A DNA stretch of 64,000 bases. Origin: Bombyx mori (Eukaryota > Arthropoda > Insecta > Lepidoptera > Bombycidae). The position numbers and the translations under genes were made by a program. Under the pieces are notes generated by a model. The model was not told the origin of the DNA, ran no database searches, and saw only the letters and a list, made by a program, of their open reading frames with translations. This document shows, piece by piece, positions 47,236-58,412 of the stretch. Every line of letters begins with the position of its first letter. The stretch's first letter is position 1. The stretch is from positions 5,910,001 through 5,974,000 of the forward strand of contig NC_085133.1 of NCBI RefSeq assembly GCF_030269925.1, in the 5' to 3' direction.

Positions 47236-47641
47236 CACCTATCTAAGGCACCCAAGGGCACCCATCTAAGATTTAACAAAAAAAGTGGGCTGTGACTATA
47301 AAATTTAATTTGAAAAGAACGATATTGTCTGCCTTGACTTTAATGCATTGCATAACAGTCACAAACCACTCTACGAAAATCACAAAGCCTTGAGATATAA
47401 TAGAATCTGAAAATTGAACGTTGTTGAAAAGGTTCTATATCTATACGTAAAAAATATACCCAAACACTCTGTAAATAACAGTGGACGGATGGATATACGG
47501 TTTGAAGGTGTGCCAAACAGGGTTGTCATGTTTAAAAAGAACACGACGTGACACTATTTAAATTAATTAATTAGAAGAAAAAAAAAAGTGAATGACAAAT
47601 ATCACCGTCAGAAATATACCCACAGTGTAATAGATCATCTA
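47236..47641. other. Gfrl: intron, nothing recognised
   Basis: AT-rich spacer right of the array. Confidence 0.5.
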
Positions 47642-47644
47642 GAG

Positions 47645-48119
47645 TTTTTTTTTATTTTATTTTTATTGCTTAGATGGTTGGACGAGCTCACAGCCCACCT
47701 GGTGTTAAGTGGTTACTGGAGCCCATAGACGTCTACAACGTAAATGCGCCACCCACCTTGAGATATAAGTTGTAAGGTCTCAGTATAGTTACAACGGCTG
47801 CCCCACCCTTCAAACCGAAACGCATTACTGCTTCACGGCAGAAATAGGCAGGGCGGTGGTACCTACCCGCGCGGACTCACAACAGGTCCTACCACCAGTA
47901 ATTACGCAAATTATAATTTTGCGGGTTTCACTTTTATTACACGATGTTATTCCTTCACCGTGGAAGTCAATCGTGAACATTTGTTGAGTACGTATTTCAT
48001 TAGAAAAATTGGTACCCGCCTGCGGGATTCGAACACCGGTGCATCGCTTCAACACGAATGCTCCGGACGTCTTATCTTTTAGGCCACGACGACTTCGTTT
48101 TAGGCCACGACGACTTCGT
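47645..48119 (-). mobile_element. Bm1 SINE, full-length, reverse
   Basis: Left end is the A-tail complement. It includes all body blocks and the tRNA-derived head: GGGATTCGAACACCGG is the B-box complement and TTTTAGGCCACGACGACTTC the 5' end, here duplicated in tandem (about 22 bp, 48076-48119). Confidence 0.92.
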
Positions 48120-48170
48120 AAAGTTGAACATCATCTGCAGCTTTACCAGGACAAACGCTACGCGAATGTA

Positions 48171-48345
48171 TCTATTACCGGATCGGAATCGTGTCCAACT
48201 AAGAAGATCCAGCGAGAAACTCCAGCGGGCTGATGTATAGGTTAGAATTCACGTCGAACTCTTTGACGAGTTTGACGAGTACGGTTACCAGGGTCCCTAT
48301 ACCTGTTTCTAATGCCAGAGCTGCCGGCGTCTAACTAAATAACGA
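48171..48345 (-). mobile_element. Jockey-type LINE 3'UTR fragment (subfamily 2)
   Basis: GATCGGAATCGTGTCC, AAGAAGATCCAGCGAGAAAC, GAGTTTGACGAGTACGGTTA. It resembles 60640-60790. No tail; it joins the Bm1 head. Confidence 0.7.
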
Positions 48346-48906
48346 CATAATTTTATAATAGATTTTCATTGGTTTTCGAAGGCAGCAAGCATACGTCTCT
48401 GGACATTTTCGCTAGTTAGCGATGCCAGGGACAACGTTGAACCACCACAAGATAGATTCAACAATTGTCAATTTTAATAAAGTGAATAAATAGTATTATC
48501 CTCGGATTTCTGGAGTTGTAGACATTATTTAAGCAACATTTATGTTTTAATATTGCGTTTATTATTTCCTGCGCTATACATACATTAAAAAGATTTAGAA
48601 TCCAACGTGACGCAATGCAAAACGACAATTGTACAATTAAATTTTTTTAGTATTTATCTTCGGCGTTCTTAAGTTTCAGATATACTTGAGTCTACTTTTC
48701 GGGTTTAATTTCTTTCGGTTTAATATCTTAATTTAGTACAATATTTATATGTTGACAAACTATTATTTGTATTTTTAGTCTTCCGTGACCACGAAAACTA
48801 TAAAGTATAAGAAACGTTAGAAACAATTTAATGACAAGAAAAAACGCGAAATTGAACCGTAGAAGTAATTTAATTGTACATTTATTTAGTTTTTCCATTT
48901 TTAGTA
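48346..48906. other. Gfrl: intron, nothing recognised
   Basis: AT-rich spacer. Confidence 0.5.
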
Positions 48907-49090
48907 GACTGACTCGGTGGTGTAGTAGTTAGAGGCTCTGAATATTGTGCCGAGGGTCGTAGGTTCGATTCCTACAGCAGGCAATGATTGTGTAATAAGC
49001 AAGTTTGTTTGCTCTTTGTCTGGGTGCTTATTATCTAGGAAATCCTAAAATGGGGCCAGCGGACCGTGCGTGATTTGTCCCCAGTTTTTA
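48907..49090 (+). mobile_element. tRNA-derived SINE (not Bm1)
   Basis: The head has an A-box-like TGGTGTAGTAGTTAGAG and a B box GGTTCGATTCC with the promoter spacing of a tRNA gene. The body ends CGTGCGTGATTTGTCCCCAG. The folded head lacks good acceptor pairing, so it is not a functional tRNA. A relative lies at 51060-51300. Confidence 0.7.
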
Positions 49091-49128
49091 CGATTCGTGA
49101 TTTGTCCAGTTTTTACGATTATTATTCA

Positions 49129-49520
49129 GATATATTAATACGTGAAGCAAAAACTTTGTATCCCTTTTTACGAAAATTGCGCGGAAGAAGGAGTATGGAA
49201 TTTCCCACACTTTTTTTTTTAAATTATCTATTATTAATACATGAAATCAATAAAAAAAACATTACACACACTACCATATACTTGACATACACACCTATGT
49301 AGACTCATGGTCAAACTTTTGTAATTGCATAAAGTCTGTGGTCAAATTGAAAATGGGTTTATAATATTGTTTGTCTTGAATATTATTTGTCTATAGTATA
49401 GTATGGGCGAAATCAGTGATTATAGAAGTAAAATAGTATTTGATAATAGGACCATAATTATATACAAACTTATGATTTCAATTAATTATAGTCGAATTTC
49501 GACTACCGCGGGACCAGTAG
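49129..49520 (+). mobile_element. Diverged Helitron-like element H1
   Basis: ATATTAATACGTGAAGCAAA to GTCGAATTTCGACTACCGCG, then GGACCAGTAG. Both ends deviate from consensus, so this is an older copy. Confidence 0.65.
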
Positions 49521-49890
49521 TTCAGATTAATACGTTGTAAATTACTTGATGGATAACCAGATTAATGAGTAATAAGGCGTATATGAATATTAGACTAATA
49601 AAAGAATTTATTTGGGTTACACTTTAATTGTAATCCACGTTATGTTAATGTATTATTTGTTAGCGTGAAGCCCTGAGAAATGAGCATGTGTGCGTGCTAG
49701 CCGTAACAATGGGAAAGAGGTCACTGCCGCGATAACTTGATGTTAATATTGATTTCACAGTTATATTTATAACTACGACATATACTACTAGTTGTACGTA
49801 TAAGTCAAACGTTTCAAATCTGTATATTTTAACCTAGAAAATATGTAGAGTTTTATTCGATTGGTCACATGTTGCATGAACTCCAAAGAG

Positions 49891-50070
49891 TTTTTTTTAT
49901 GAAGGAAGTCTCACTAGTGGTCCGAAGGACTTTACAGTTTCACCAGGACGTCGATATCTTTGCCGAGTTCGATGAGTATTGTTAGCGGGGTTCATAAGCC
50001 TCCTTCTAGTGTTAGAGCTGAAGGCGTCTAGTGCTGAGGTTAATGGATCTGATCGATCCGTAAAGATGTG
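49891..50070 (-). mobile_element. Jockey-type LINE 3' end (subfamily 2), internally deleted
   Basis: TTTTTTTATGAAGGAAGTCT, ACAGTTTCACCAGGACGTCG, then the distal 3'UTR (TTCGATGAGTATTGTTAGCG). About 0.2 kb of the UTR is missing. Confidence 0.7.
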
Positions 50071-50486
50071 CCAAAGAGCTTGTCTAATAAATTTTGAAAG
50101 TTATATTAAAGTAAGTGCCTTCAAAGTAAAGATGACGTTACGGATGTATGATTTTATTAACTTTTTTCTTTTAAGTTTTCAATCAATTTGAACATACACG
50201 GTGTAGGTTTTGGAATACTAATAAATTGAAGTACAAGGAAATCAATTACCAAACTAGCCATTACCATTACCATTACAATTATTAATTTTCATTAGGAATA
50301 TCGCTTTTTAACAGTTTTCGGGTAATGCGTTCTTGAAGCTGTAGCTGTAGCTGGTGTTGATAGCTCATTCATTATGCATAAGATCGAATGTAGGTCTTTT
50401 CGAAATTCATGAAATATCAAATGATGAATTGAATGATTCATTCATTTAACATAACGTGTGCACAGCAGGCAGTCGATGCGGGCGCT
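50071..50486. other. Gfrl: intron, nothing recognised
   Basis: AT-rich, with short CATTAC repeats near 50255-50280. Confidence 0.5.
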
Positions 50487-50765
50487 CCATTTTTTTTTTA
50501 TTTCTACCTAAGCTGATAGCCTTGAGAGGCTATGTCAGCGTAGCCGGGCGAGTAGGTGAGCTCACGGGGTTCAAACCGGGAGTGTGCTAAAACTGGCCCT
50601 AGCAAGAGCAGTGCTTCGCAGAATCTACCACCGGTTCGGAAACGCGACCCATTGAGAAGATCCGGCGAGAAACTCAGTGGGCTGTGTCTATGGGCTAATT
50701 TACTCGTCGAGCCCTTCGTCTCAAGAGGTTTGGCGGAGGACGCGTTCCATCGAAACCGTTGCCCT
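50487..50765 (-). mobile_element. Jockey-type LINE 3' end (subfamily 1)
   Basis: T-run, TACCTAAGCTGATAGCCTTG, GCGACCCATTGAGAAGATCC, ACTCAGTGGGCTGTGTCTAT. Confidence 0.8.
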
Positions 50766-50868
50766 CACAAGTTAATACTTAGTTTGATTCTAATTGTGTT
50801 ACATTGCTTACTATGTAAAACAATGGTCTATATGTAAATTTTTGGATAGGCATTACCGATTATATTCG

Positions 50869-50976
50869 CACTTAACACTAAAATAGTTCTTGTTTATTAT
50901 GTATTATATAATAAACAAGAACTATTTTAGTGTATTATGTATTATATAATAAACAAGAACTATTTTAGGGTTAAGT
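50869..50976. repeat. Long AT-rich palindrome with duplicated centre
   Basis: CACTTAACACTAAAATAG at the left is mirrored by CTATTTTAGGGTTAAGTG at the right. AAACAAGAACTATTTTAG plus the preceding TATTATATAAT occurs twice inside. It would form a long hairpin or cruciform. Confidence 0.85.
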
Positions 50977-51059
50977 GTTTTATTACGAATACGACGGCGT
51001 TTTCATTTAAGCATTGTCTTTTTATGGCGCCCAGCGTTTATACATTTACTTAAGGTTTG

Positions 51060-51300
51060 AAGAGTATCATAAATGAGTGGGAACAAATCACGAATAACTT
51101 GTTTTATGGGTACCAGAAACTGAGATACATGTTTATATATAGGTACGTTTATATATATACAGATATACATAATAAACACCAAGATAAAGAGCAAATAAAT
51201 AAGTTCTTCACTCGAATGTTTGCCTGATATGGGAATCGAACTCACCACACTTGGTGCCATAGTCAGGGTCGATAACTACTACACCAGCGAGTCAGTCTAT
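51060..51300 (-). mobile_element. tRNA-derived SINE, reverse
   Basis: GGGAATCGAACTCACCACAC is a B-box complement and AACTACTACACCAGCGAGTC an A-box complement, related to the head at 48907. Confidence 0.6.
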
Positions 51301-51392
51301 GGGCTTCTTCTTCGGATGCAAAGGTAATGTGCTCGTTTATAGAAAAAAAAAATTTCATCCTTATTTTAAATAGTTAAATATTAAGTTTTTAT

Positions 51393-51535
51393 TTTTATTA
51401 CACGATGCTATTCCTTCACCGTGGAAGTAAATCGTGAACGTTTGTTAAGTATTTATTTTATTAGGAAAATTGGTACCTGCCGGCGGATACGAATGCACCG
51501 GAAGTCTTATCCTTTAGGCCACTAAGACGACTAAA
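51393..51535 (-). mobile_element. Bm1 SINE, 5' half only, reverse
   Basis: ATTACACGATGCTATTCCTT to CTTATCCTTTAGGCCAC. It includes the tRNA head, and the B box is damaged (GGCGGATACGAATGC). Confidence 0.85.
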
Positions 51536-52204
51536 TTACTTATTACGTAAAATAACACTATATACGAACAAATTTAGTGGTCGCAGAATTTGTCGAGCCG
51601 TGGACAGTTGGGAGATGTGTTCAGAACGCGCGCGGAAATATCACCACATTGAAATGAGAGTCTGGTAAGCAACATAAGATAGCCCCACGCTCATTACGCT
51701 TCTAATTAGAGAAAAAATTACGTATGTCAAAGGATTCAAACACGGCATAGTCGTATGGCTTGATATTTGTTTACTAAGCGTCTTAAGCCTTAGCGACGGC
51801 CTCTTCAGATAAAATATCACCACAAAATCTTTAACAATTTAATTCAGTAAGAAAAACAACTCAATATTCTCAGTTTCTATTAGTTGAAATTTCAAGTACA
51901 TTATTAGGTATAATAATTTTTGAGGCATAATGGACTTTTGGCACGAAAGTATCAAAGTTTTAATAAGTACGGTAATGTCGTTTAGAAGTCAGAGCTATTA
52001 CTTCGATGTATTCGAAGTTAAGAATATAGAGTAAAGGTTTTCTTGTAGCGGGAATATGTATCGCTGCGCGATAGCGTTCTTTAGGTAAATAAAAAATATA
52101 AAATATAATTAAACATCGCTTGTACATAGTTTTACGGTCTATTTCAATAAGACGAAAACTGAGGGTAAATGAAAAAAAAAACTTTTTTATTTTAATTGCA
52201 ATTT
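51536..52204. other. Gfrl: intron, nothing recognised
   Basis: AT-rich. Minus-strand open stretches here lack domains. Confidence 0.5.
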
Positions 52205-52275
52205 TAGTCAGCTTACCGTCACCCATGGACTTCAGCAACGCCAGGGGCAGAGCTAAGCCGCTGCCGACCGCTTAA
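52205..52275 (-). mobile_element. Unclassified retroelement 3' end
   Basis: CACCCATGGACTTCAGCAAC and AGAGCTAAGCCGCTGCCGAC, the family of 9505. Confidence 0.55.
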
Positions 52276-52424
52276 AACCAATATGATTTTCAAGCGTTAT
52301 TTTTCACATCAAGATGGCCACTGTTCTAAACGTTTTCACTGATTATTCACATTAACGGGAAAATTCATCATAAAAAACCAAAAACGATACTAAATGATTG
52401 GTAATAGCTTCGAACTCACTCATC

Positions 52425-52570
52425 ATGAGCTCGTCCACTGTTGGATATAGGTCTCCAACAGGACTGCTACAATGAGCGATCTTGCGGAGCTTGCATCCAG
52501 CGGATTCCCGACACCCATAAGCAGGTAATCGGCACCTTATAGGAGGCCCAGCCACGCTATGTTTTTCGGT
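52425..52570 (-). mobile_element. LINE 3'-region remnant
   Basis: CCACTGTTGGATATAGGTCT and CTTGCATCCAGCGGATTCCC, the family of 8204. Confidence 0.5.
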
Positions 52571-52773
52571 GCGAGGTCATTAGTCACCACTCGAGTTTTT
52601 TTTTCTCCTAGCCGCCAACTACTCATAAGTCTTTTTTTTAAAGCTACCAAATAAAAACAATTTCAAATTACCGCCTATTTGATTTTCGTAGTATGTATGA
52701 TATTACGTATCAAAAGTTCGGTAAATTAAATATTTTATCTATTATATACTTGTAGTTTGTCAAATAAGACTTA

Positions 52774-53197
52774 TCTATATATTAATACGTGAAGCAAAAA
52801 CTTTGTAACCCTTTTTACGAAAATTGTGCGGACGGAGGAGTATGACATTTTCCACACTTATAGAGAATATAGAGAAGAAGTGCACAATGCTAATATTTTT
52901 TTTAAGTAATGCAAAAAAGATACATTATATCAATAAAGAAAACATTACACACATTCCATGTATTTGACGCACACACGCGTGCATACTATTTATTGTCAAA
53001 CTTTTGTTCTTGACGTCTGTGGTCAAATTGAGAAAATATTAAAATTAAATATTGTTTGTCTTTATTAATATTTTTTATAGAGTAGCCTTGGCGATATTTG
53101 TGATTATAGAAGTATAAATTACAATCATAATAGTGTACAAACTTACAATGCTAATTAATTAATTATAGTCGAATTTCGACTGCTGCGGGACCTTTAG
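52774..53197 (+). mobile_element. Helitron-like element H1
   Basis: A^TCTATATATTAATACGTG to GTCGAATTTCGACTGCTGCG, GGACCTTTAG^T (TTAG in place of CTAG). Confidence 0.78.
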
Positions 53198-53644
53198 TTG
53201 ATTATTATTCAGTGTTTCGTTTTGTAATAATTTGTTTTCGTCTACAATAAAATCATTACTCGAGTACGTAAATTATTTATAATGCGCTATGCTCATTTAA
53301 GACCGCAACTTAAGGCTTTTTAAAACTGAAATAATGTGATGTCAGAAAATAGATGGTTGTGTTAGATTAAGAAAGAACCTCGCTTCGAAAATTGCGATGA
53401 AGGTCGAATGCGTTAGGTTAAATAGAAGCGTGGGTCGTATACAAGGTTAAATATTAATAATTAATACTTAAAACCTGTCCTGGGAAAGATTTCATGTTAC
53501 TATTGTAAAATGCTTAGAGTTTATAGAAAAAAAATATTCCAATAAGTTATATTGGACACTTGTATATGAAAACAAAACATGGGTTTGTCGTAAACTATTA
53601 ATTTATGCTCTAAAAATCTTAATAAACTAAACGTTATTTAGCTT

Positions 53645-53893
53645 TACTGGTGGTAGGACCTCTTGTGAGTCCGCACGGGTAGGTACCACCACCCCACCTG
53701 TTTCTGCCGTGAAGCAGCAATTCATTTCGGTTTGAAGGGTGGGGCAGCTGTTGTAACTATACTAAGACCTTAGAACTCATATCTCAAGGTGGGTGGCGGC
53801 ATTTACGTTGTCGATGTCTATGGGCTTCAGTAACCACTTAACACCAGGTGGACTGTGAGCTTCGTCTACCTATCTAAGCAATTTAAAAAAAAA
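53645..53893 (+). mobile_element. Bm1 SINE, 5'-truncated
   Basis: ACTGGTGGTAGGACCTCTTG to CTATCTAAGCAATTTAAAAA. Confidence 0.92.
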
Positions 53894-53964
53894 CGATAAG
53901 CTTGAATTACTTGTATGACATTTTTTGATGTTAGATTGTAGAACGTATAGTTAATATAAAAGTC

Positions 53965-54235
53965 AATGTTCTTTTTTTTTTTCGTGCTTGACGCGGAACC
54001 TCCTTCGAGGTCCCCACGCCTAGGGGGGCGCGGTTTATGTGGGACTCAACGATCCGCAAGGTGTTGGAAGCAGACCGCGGGCCCAAGGAATTTTAGGGCT
54101 ATACTCACTAAACGACTCCCCTGCACTCTTACACCCGACGTTCGATCTCCGTCCGGGGTCAAAACCCGGTCAGAGTAGGGGGATTCCCGCGGTCAATACT
54201 ACAACTAGACACGCGGCGCCACTCAAACGTCAATG
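53965..54235 (-). mobile_element. R1-clade LINE 3'UTR fragment
   Basis: T-run, TTCGTGCTTGACGCGGAACC, GCAGACCGCGGGCCCAAGGA, AACGACTCCCCTGCACTCTT. Same 3'UTR as the R1-clade element at 45779. No coding part. Confidence 0.8.
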
Positions 54236-55189
54236 TTCTAACCCAATTCGAAGGGAATCGCCTGAAGTTACGTAAAATAGGGTTCTGGGAACGTGACCGA
54301 AAAGCAATGGAGGCGTGTATAGAAATTAATTTTCTTTTAAGAATACGTGCCTTAATACAATCTAGATTGAGGCACGGTCGTGGGAGCGCGCCAAATAGAT
54401 ATAAAGTGCTCTGAAAGGGTCCTACTTAGGGCCGTGTTAGCCGTGCGGGCTGCGTTCGAAGAATCGAGCCGTAGAAAGTATTTCACAAATTTCCTGAACT
54501 TCTTATTAGATTTCTTTTAGCGGCTGTTGTTCATGAATAATTCAGTTAAGCTGTAATTATATTTTAAGAAATGTTTCTAATGGAAACAATATTGTAAGTT
54601 TGGAGTTCGTTTTTTTGTGTAAAAATGACCTACTTTTAGGCTCTGGCCTCGTGTTTTTTCAATACCCGAGTACTTTGTTTTCTATGTAAATATTTCTTGT
54701 TTATCCAAAACACAGAAGCAGTAATTTAAATGTTGATAAAACATTCTTGTTTTTATTTTGAGAAGATGGACGATTAATGGATGGTTAATATAGAATTTCT
54801 TGAACTTACGGGGAGATTGGGTGCTAAATATGTCGAAGAAAGAACGTATGGACAGGTTGTGTGAGTAAAAATAATGTCACCTAAACATATTTTATGTATG
54901 TATCATATTTATTATTCTAAAAATATAGAAAAACTTACAAATGTTATATTATATTTTTATCTTTCTGGTATTGAAAATCTGAATTTTGGTGCATATGTTT
55001 ATGATGATCAAATGCTAATCATAGAACCAAAATTTGTTGATATAAAAGAAACGCAAAAAGAAGAAACAGAAAAATCCTTCCGTGTGGCACGTATTCATGC
55101 ATGCATACGGATTATGCATGCATGATAAGAAGATATGCTGCGCCGACACCACATAATGTGGGAGAAGGGCAAGAAGAAGAACGTATACA
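54236..55189. other. Gfrl: intron, nothing recognised
   Basis: AT-rich, with no repeat family found elsewhere in the window. The open stretch 54874-55125 has no domain. Confidence 0.5.
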
Positions 55190-55258
55190 TTGATATCAAT
55201 ACGATACTGAATGATACGATACGATGATATGATATGATACTGATACGATTCTGAAAAC
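55190..55258 (+). repeat. (GATAC/GATAT)n degenerate satellite
   Basis: Runs of GATACGATACGATGATATGATATGA-type units (shown in part: GATACGATACGATG). Confidence 0.75.
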
Positions 55259-55641
55259 CATTGATATAAATTTGATATAAGTGAAGCCCATTTGTCAAAC
55301 GAATGATTATTTGATGACGTCTGATTTAGGCCACGTCTGTGATATTTTATTCTCTCTTGGCGTCCTTCCCTGGAGTGACTGCGGCGAGAAGTCGACTCCC
55401 AGAATTTTGTCACACCGTAATGTTGTGAATAATAAAAATAAAACTAATTTCATAATTTACTTGCACTCATGGTAGGTTAGATGTGGTAGGTATGATATGA
55501 GGTGTAAGTATAAAATTGTGTAACACTTTTTATTGTATCGTTGGAAACTAGTGCATAGCAGCGGATTGAAAGTAAGGCTATTTCTTTTCCGGGTCTCAAA
55601 ACATTTCCATATTTACTTTCTTCAAAATTTAATTTTGTTGC
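55259..55641. other. Gfrl: intron, nothing recognised
   Basis: AT-rich spacer left of the full-length Bm1. Confidence 0.45.
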
Positions 55642-56095
55642 ATCGGCAGAAGTCGTCTTGGCCTAAAGGATAGGACGTCCGGTGCATTCGTGTAATATAG
55701 CGATGCAACGGTGTTCGAATCCCGCAGGCGGGTACCAATTTTTCTAATGAAATACGTACTTAACAAATGTTCACGATTGACTTCCACGGTGAAGGAATAA
55801 CATCGTGTGTAAAAATCAAACCCGCAAAATTATAATTTGCGTAATTACTGGTGGTAGGACCTCTTGTGAGTCCGCACGGGTAGGTACCACCGCCCCGCGT
55901 ATTTCTGCCGTGAAGCAGTAATGCGTTTTAGTTTGAAGGGTGGGGCAGCCGTTGTAACTATACTGAGACCTTAAAACTTATATTTCAAGGTGGGTGGCGC
56001 ATTTACGTTGTAGATGTCTATGGGTTCCAGTAACCACTTAACACCAGGTGGGCTGTGAGCTCGTCCACACATCTAGGCAATAAAAAAAAATCGGC
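55642..56095 (+). mobile_element. Bm1 SINE, full-length with short target-site duplication
   Basis: Starts about 55651. A-box region TTGGCCTAAAGGATAGG, B box GGTGTTCGAATCCC, the CTTCCACGGTGAAGGAATAA block, the 3' body and an A-tail. ATCGGC flanks it at 55642-55647 and 56090-56095. About 435 bp, the expected Bm1 length. Best reference copy in the window. Confidence 0.95.
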
Positions 56096-57282
56096 GTCAA
56101 AACTTAACTGAATTTTCTATCTTTAATATTAGATTATACTAGCTTTTATGATATAGTGATATCAGTTTAGATAATATGTCATATATTTTAGAAGTTGATT
56201 GATCCTGCCAGACCAATTAAGACGTGAAGTACTTCAAATAGCTAGTCCATAGTCCATAGGTGTCCTGCAATAGGTATATATAATGAATCGTATTCTAGAA
56301 CAGTAGTCTTAATCTCGTCACTGCGGACGTAAATAATAATATTTAGTACGAAAAATATCCTTTATGCTATAAATTATATTTTAGCGTCAGTTACGTGCCG
56401 GTGTAACTTACAGCCGGCTCTCGAAGGTAAGATGTCGCGGTTAGATTCTCATATATGTTCTCATGCATAATACCGGAGTCTTAACAAAAGAATCACCCTG
56501 TATATAGTACACGCACATCGCTCAAAGACGTCTTAAGGGTGCGATGCGGGATTTGTTCAGGAATACTTGGAAATATATTTTTTATTGTCCGCCGCTATGT
56601 CTGAAGTGTTTGTTCTGTATTATAACTTACCCAAAATTATACTTTAAAGGTATCAGAAAAAAAAAATTACTTAACTTAGAATTTTGCGAATAAAAACATC
56701 GGTATAGTTTTGATTCTCATTTAAGAGTGAACAAATCTCAAATCGATAAATTGTATTATTAAAAATAAAACAATTAAGAAGTAATTAAGTTCAGTTATTT
56801 TCCTTTTCAACATTAAAGAAATTAAATTAAATTTTAATGACTATCGACCTTATTATTTATTCTTAGCTATCCACTTATATATCTTTAAATAAGTGTCTGT
56901 TTTATGGGAATGTGAATGGTCAGTAATTTTCGAATAATTTTCAGTTTTTTTCGTCACGAATGACGTCCATAAGTTAATGATGTAAGTTAATAAAAGAGAT
57001 TTTTCACCACCAAAACCAAATCACTAGAAAAATCATGTCCCTTCAAAGTAATTGATTAAAATCACTGTACAACCAGTAGTGTGTAGTGTAGTGAGAGTAG
57101 TGACCAATTTCAAAATAAAACATTCCTGTCTAAAGAAAGGTTACTAAGTAGACTTCATCTCAGATTTGCAATTCGATAAAATTTTGTCATCGCTAAGTGA
57201 AATAGCGACGCGATATTCCCTTGATTTAGAAGTGTTGACTTTTCTGTAAGTATAAATATAAACGTGGACGGTTGTCCACACG
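56096..57282. other. Gfrl: intron, nothing recognised
   Basis: 1.2 kb of AT-rich sequence without repeats of the families seen here. Confidence 0.5.
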
Positions 57283-57429
57283 ATGGACCGATCAAGTCAA
57301 GTCGGCAGTTGGCGGTTTTTTACGTGAGTGTACCAGACTCACTGCAAATCGGGAGAAGTGGCGATTGCTTGTGAGGCACATAACATTTGCCCACAGCAAT
57401 GATACCGAATGGCGACCACGACCGCTCTG
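57283..57429 (+). mobile_element. LINE fragment, RT C-terminal tail
   Basis: Reads RWTDQVKSAVGGFLREC, TRLTANREKWRLLVRHITF, AHSNDTEWRPRPL and a stop. This is the W-x-D-x-V-K...R-x-x-W tail of insect endonuclease-RT LINEs, antisense to Gfrl. Confidence 0.65.
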
Positions 57430-57886
57430 ACAAGAGTGATACGAGAAAGAAAAAAATGTGTGTGTGTGTGCAAGTCACACGCGGTAGAAGTGAAACTAAT
57501 AAAAGTTAAGAACAATCGCAAGGGTCAACCACCAACTACTCCGCAGTGCAATGGAGCAGCCTCACACTGGGGAACCGCCTGCATATCACGGTATCTCTGC
57601 ACCAGGTTAATATGATTTAGCAAGAGAAATACGAGAAAGTTTATTAACTGTGTATCATCTCGTCATCGCGATTCAGGAATTGTTTAATTTACGTGCAGCG
57701 ACATCTGTTGATAACAAACTAAATAGAAATAATCGTAAATCATCTTTTATAGTATGAGGTAGCGCCCTCTGTGAATTGATATTTTAACTTCACGTTTCAT
57801 TTTTTCGTTTCATCGAGTTTGAAATCACACCCAAAGATTCTAAAGAAGTTTCACTTCAAAAAGAGGTATGTATATATAAGTCTTAC
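57430..57886. other. Gfrl: intron just after the 57.9-kb exon
   Basis: Holds a (TG)n run at 57457-57470. Nothing else recognised. Confidence 0.45.
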
Positions 57887-58009
57887 CAAGTTCAGAGCCA
57901 CAGACGCGCGGTATTATCTCGAGGATGGCGGAGCAGGAGGCGTCTTCGAAGCAGAGTTGTCGGGCCAGCAGACAGTTTAGTATCGCCATTGTGCCCTTAA
58001 TACCGGGCC
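57887..58009 (-). CDS. Gfrl: Gfrl coding exon (first one visible), GFRalpha-type domain, N-terminal half
   Basis: Seen: a 123-nt exon on the minus strand, with acceptor CAG just before 58009 and donor GTAAGA just after 57887. Read in phase (2 nt, 40 codons, 1 nt) it begins PGIKGTMAILNCLL and ends CGSEL, with cysteines in NCLL, QLCF, ASCS and RVCG. The single leftover G joins TG of the exon at 12854 to make GTG (Val), so phases match across the 45-kb intron. Known: this spacing of cysteines around a helical repeat is typical of GDNF-family receptor alpha domains (GFRA1-4, GAS1, insect Gfrl), extracellular binding modules of neurotrophic receptor complexes. Inferred: part of an extracellular GDNF-receptor-like protein. 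The upstream exon with signal peptide is not in the window. GAS1-like is the main alternative. Confidence 0.85.
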
Positions 58010-58301
58010 CTGAGGATAGAGAAACATTAATTAGAAGAGTTCAATTTCCAGCCACTACTTAGTGAAATTTGAGCTTCGAGATTGTAAGTTATTTGATACA
58101 TCGTAAACTTTAGAATTAAAATTTTAAAGACGATGTAGAGACGTAAAATTCATTTTGATATAGTCATACATGTGTAATATACATTAAAATCAATTTTACG
58201 AATAATTAAAAATATTGTAATTGAATACGAATGCTTGTGTGTCTTTTATTCGTTGCAAATAAATCCCGAATTGATTTAGCTGAATTTTTATATACAGATT
58301 T

Positions 58302-58412
58302 TTTTATTGTCCTTAGAGACAGACGGGCATACGGTCCACCTGATGGTGAGTGGTTACCGACGCCCTTGGACGTCAGCAACGCCAAGGGTTGCGCCAACCT
58401 GCTGCCTACATA
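58302..58412 (-). mobile_element. Unclassified retroelement 3' end
   Basis: T-run, GAGACAGACGGGCATACGGT, GGTGAGTGGTTACCGACGCC, the family of 9505. Confidence 0.6.

Larger units (their letters stand above)
12855..57886 (-). other. Gfrl: 45-kb intron of the Gfrl gene
   Basis: The span is bounded by the phase-matched donor after the exon ending at 57887 and the acceptor before the exon starting at 12854. It is filled with SINEs, LINE ends, Helitron-like elements, MITEs and a 28.6-kb head-to-tail triplication. No further host exon was recognised inside it, although an alternative cassette exon cannot be excluded by eye. Confidence 0.8.

Noticed and set aside
48907..48984. Possible tRNA gene
   Set aside because: A and B boxes are present, but acceptor and anticodon stems do not pair well and a SINE body follows.
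57339..57521. 60-codon minus-strand frame near the 57.9-kb exon, considered as another Gfrl exon
   Set aside because: Wrong cysteine pattern and no splice borders. The opposite strand reads as a LINE RT tail, and the 57.9- and 12.8-kb exons already join in phase.
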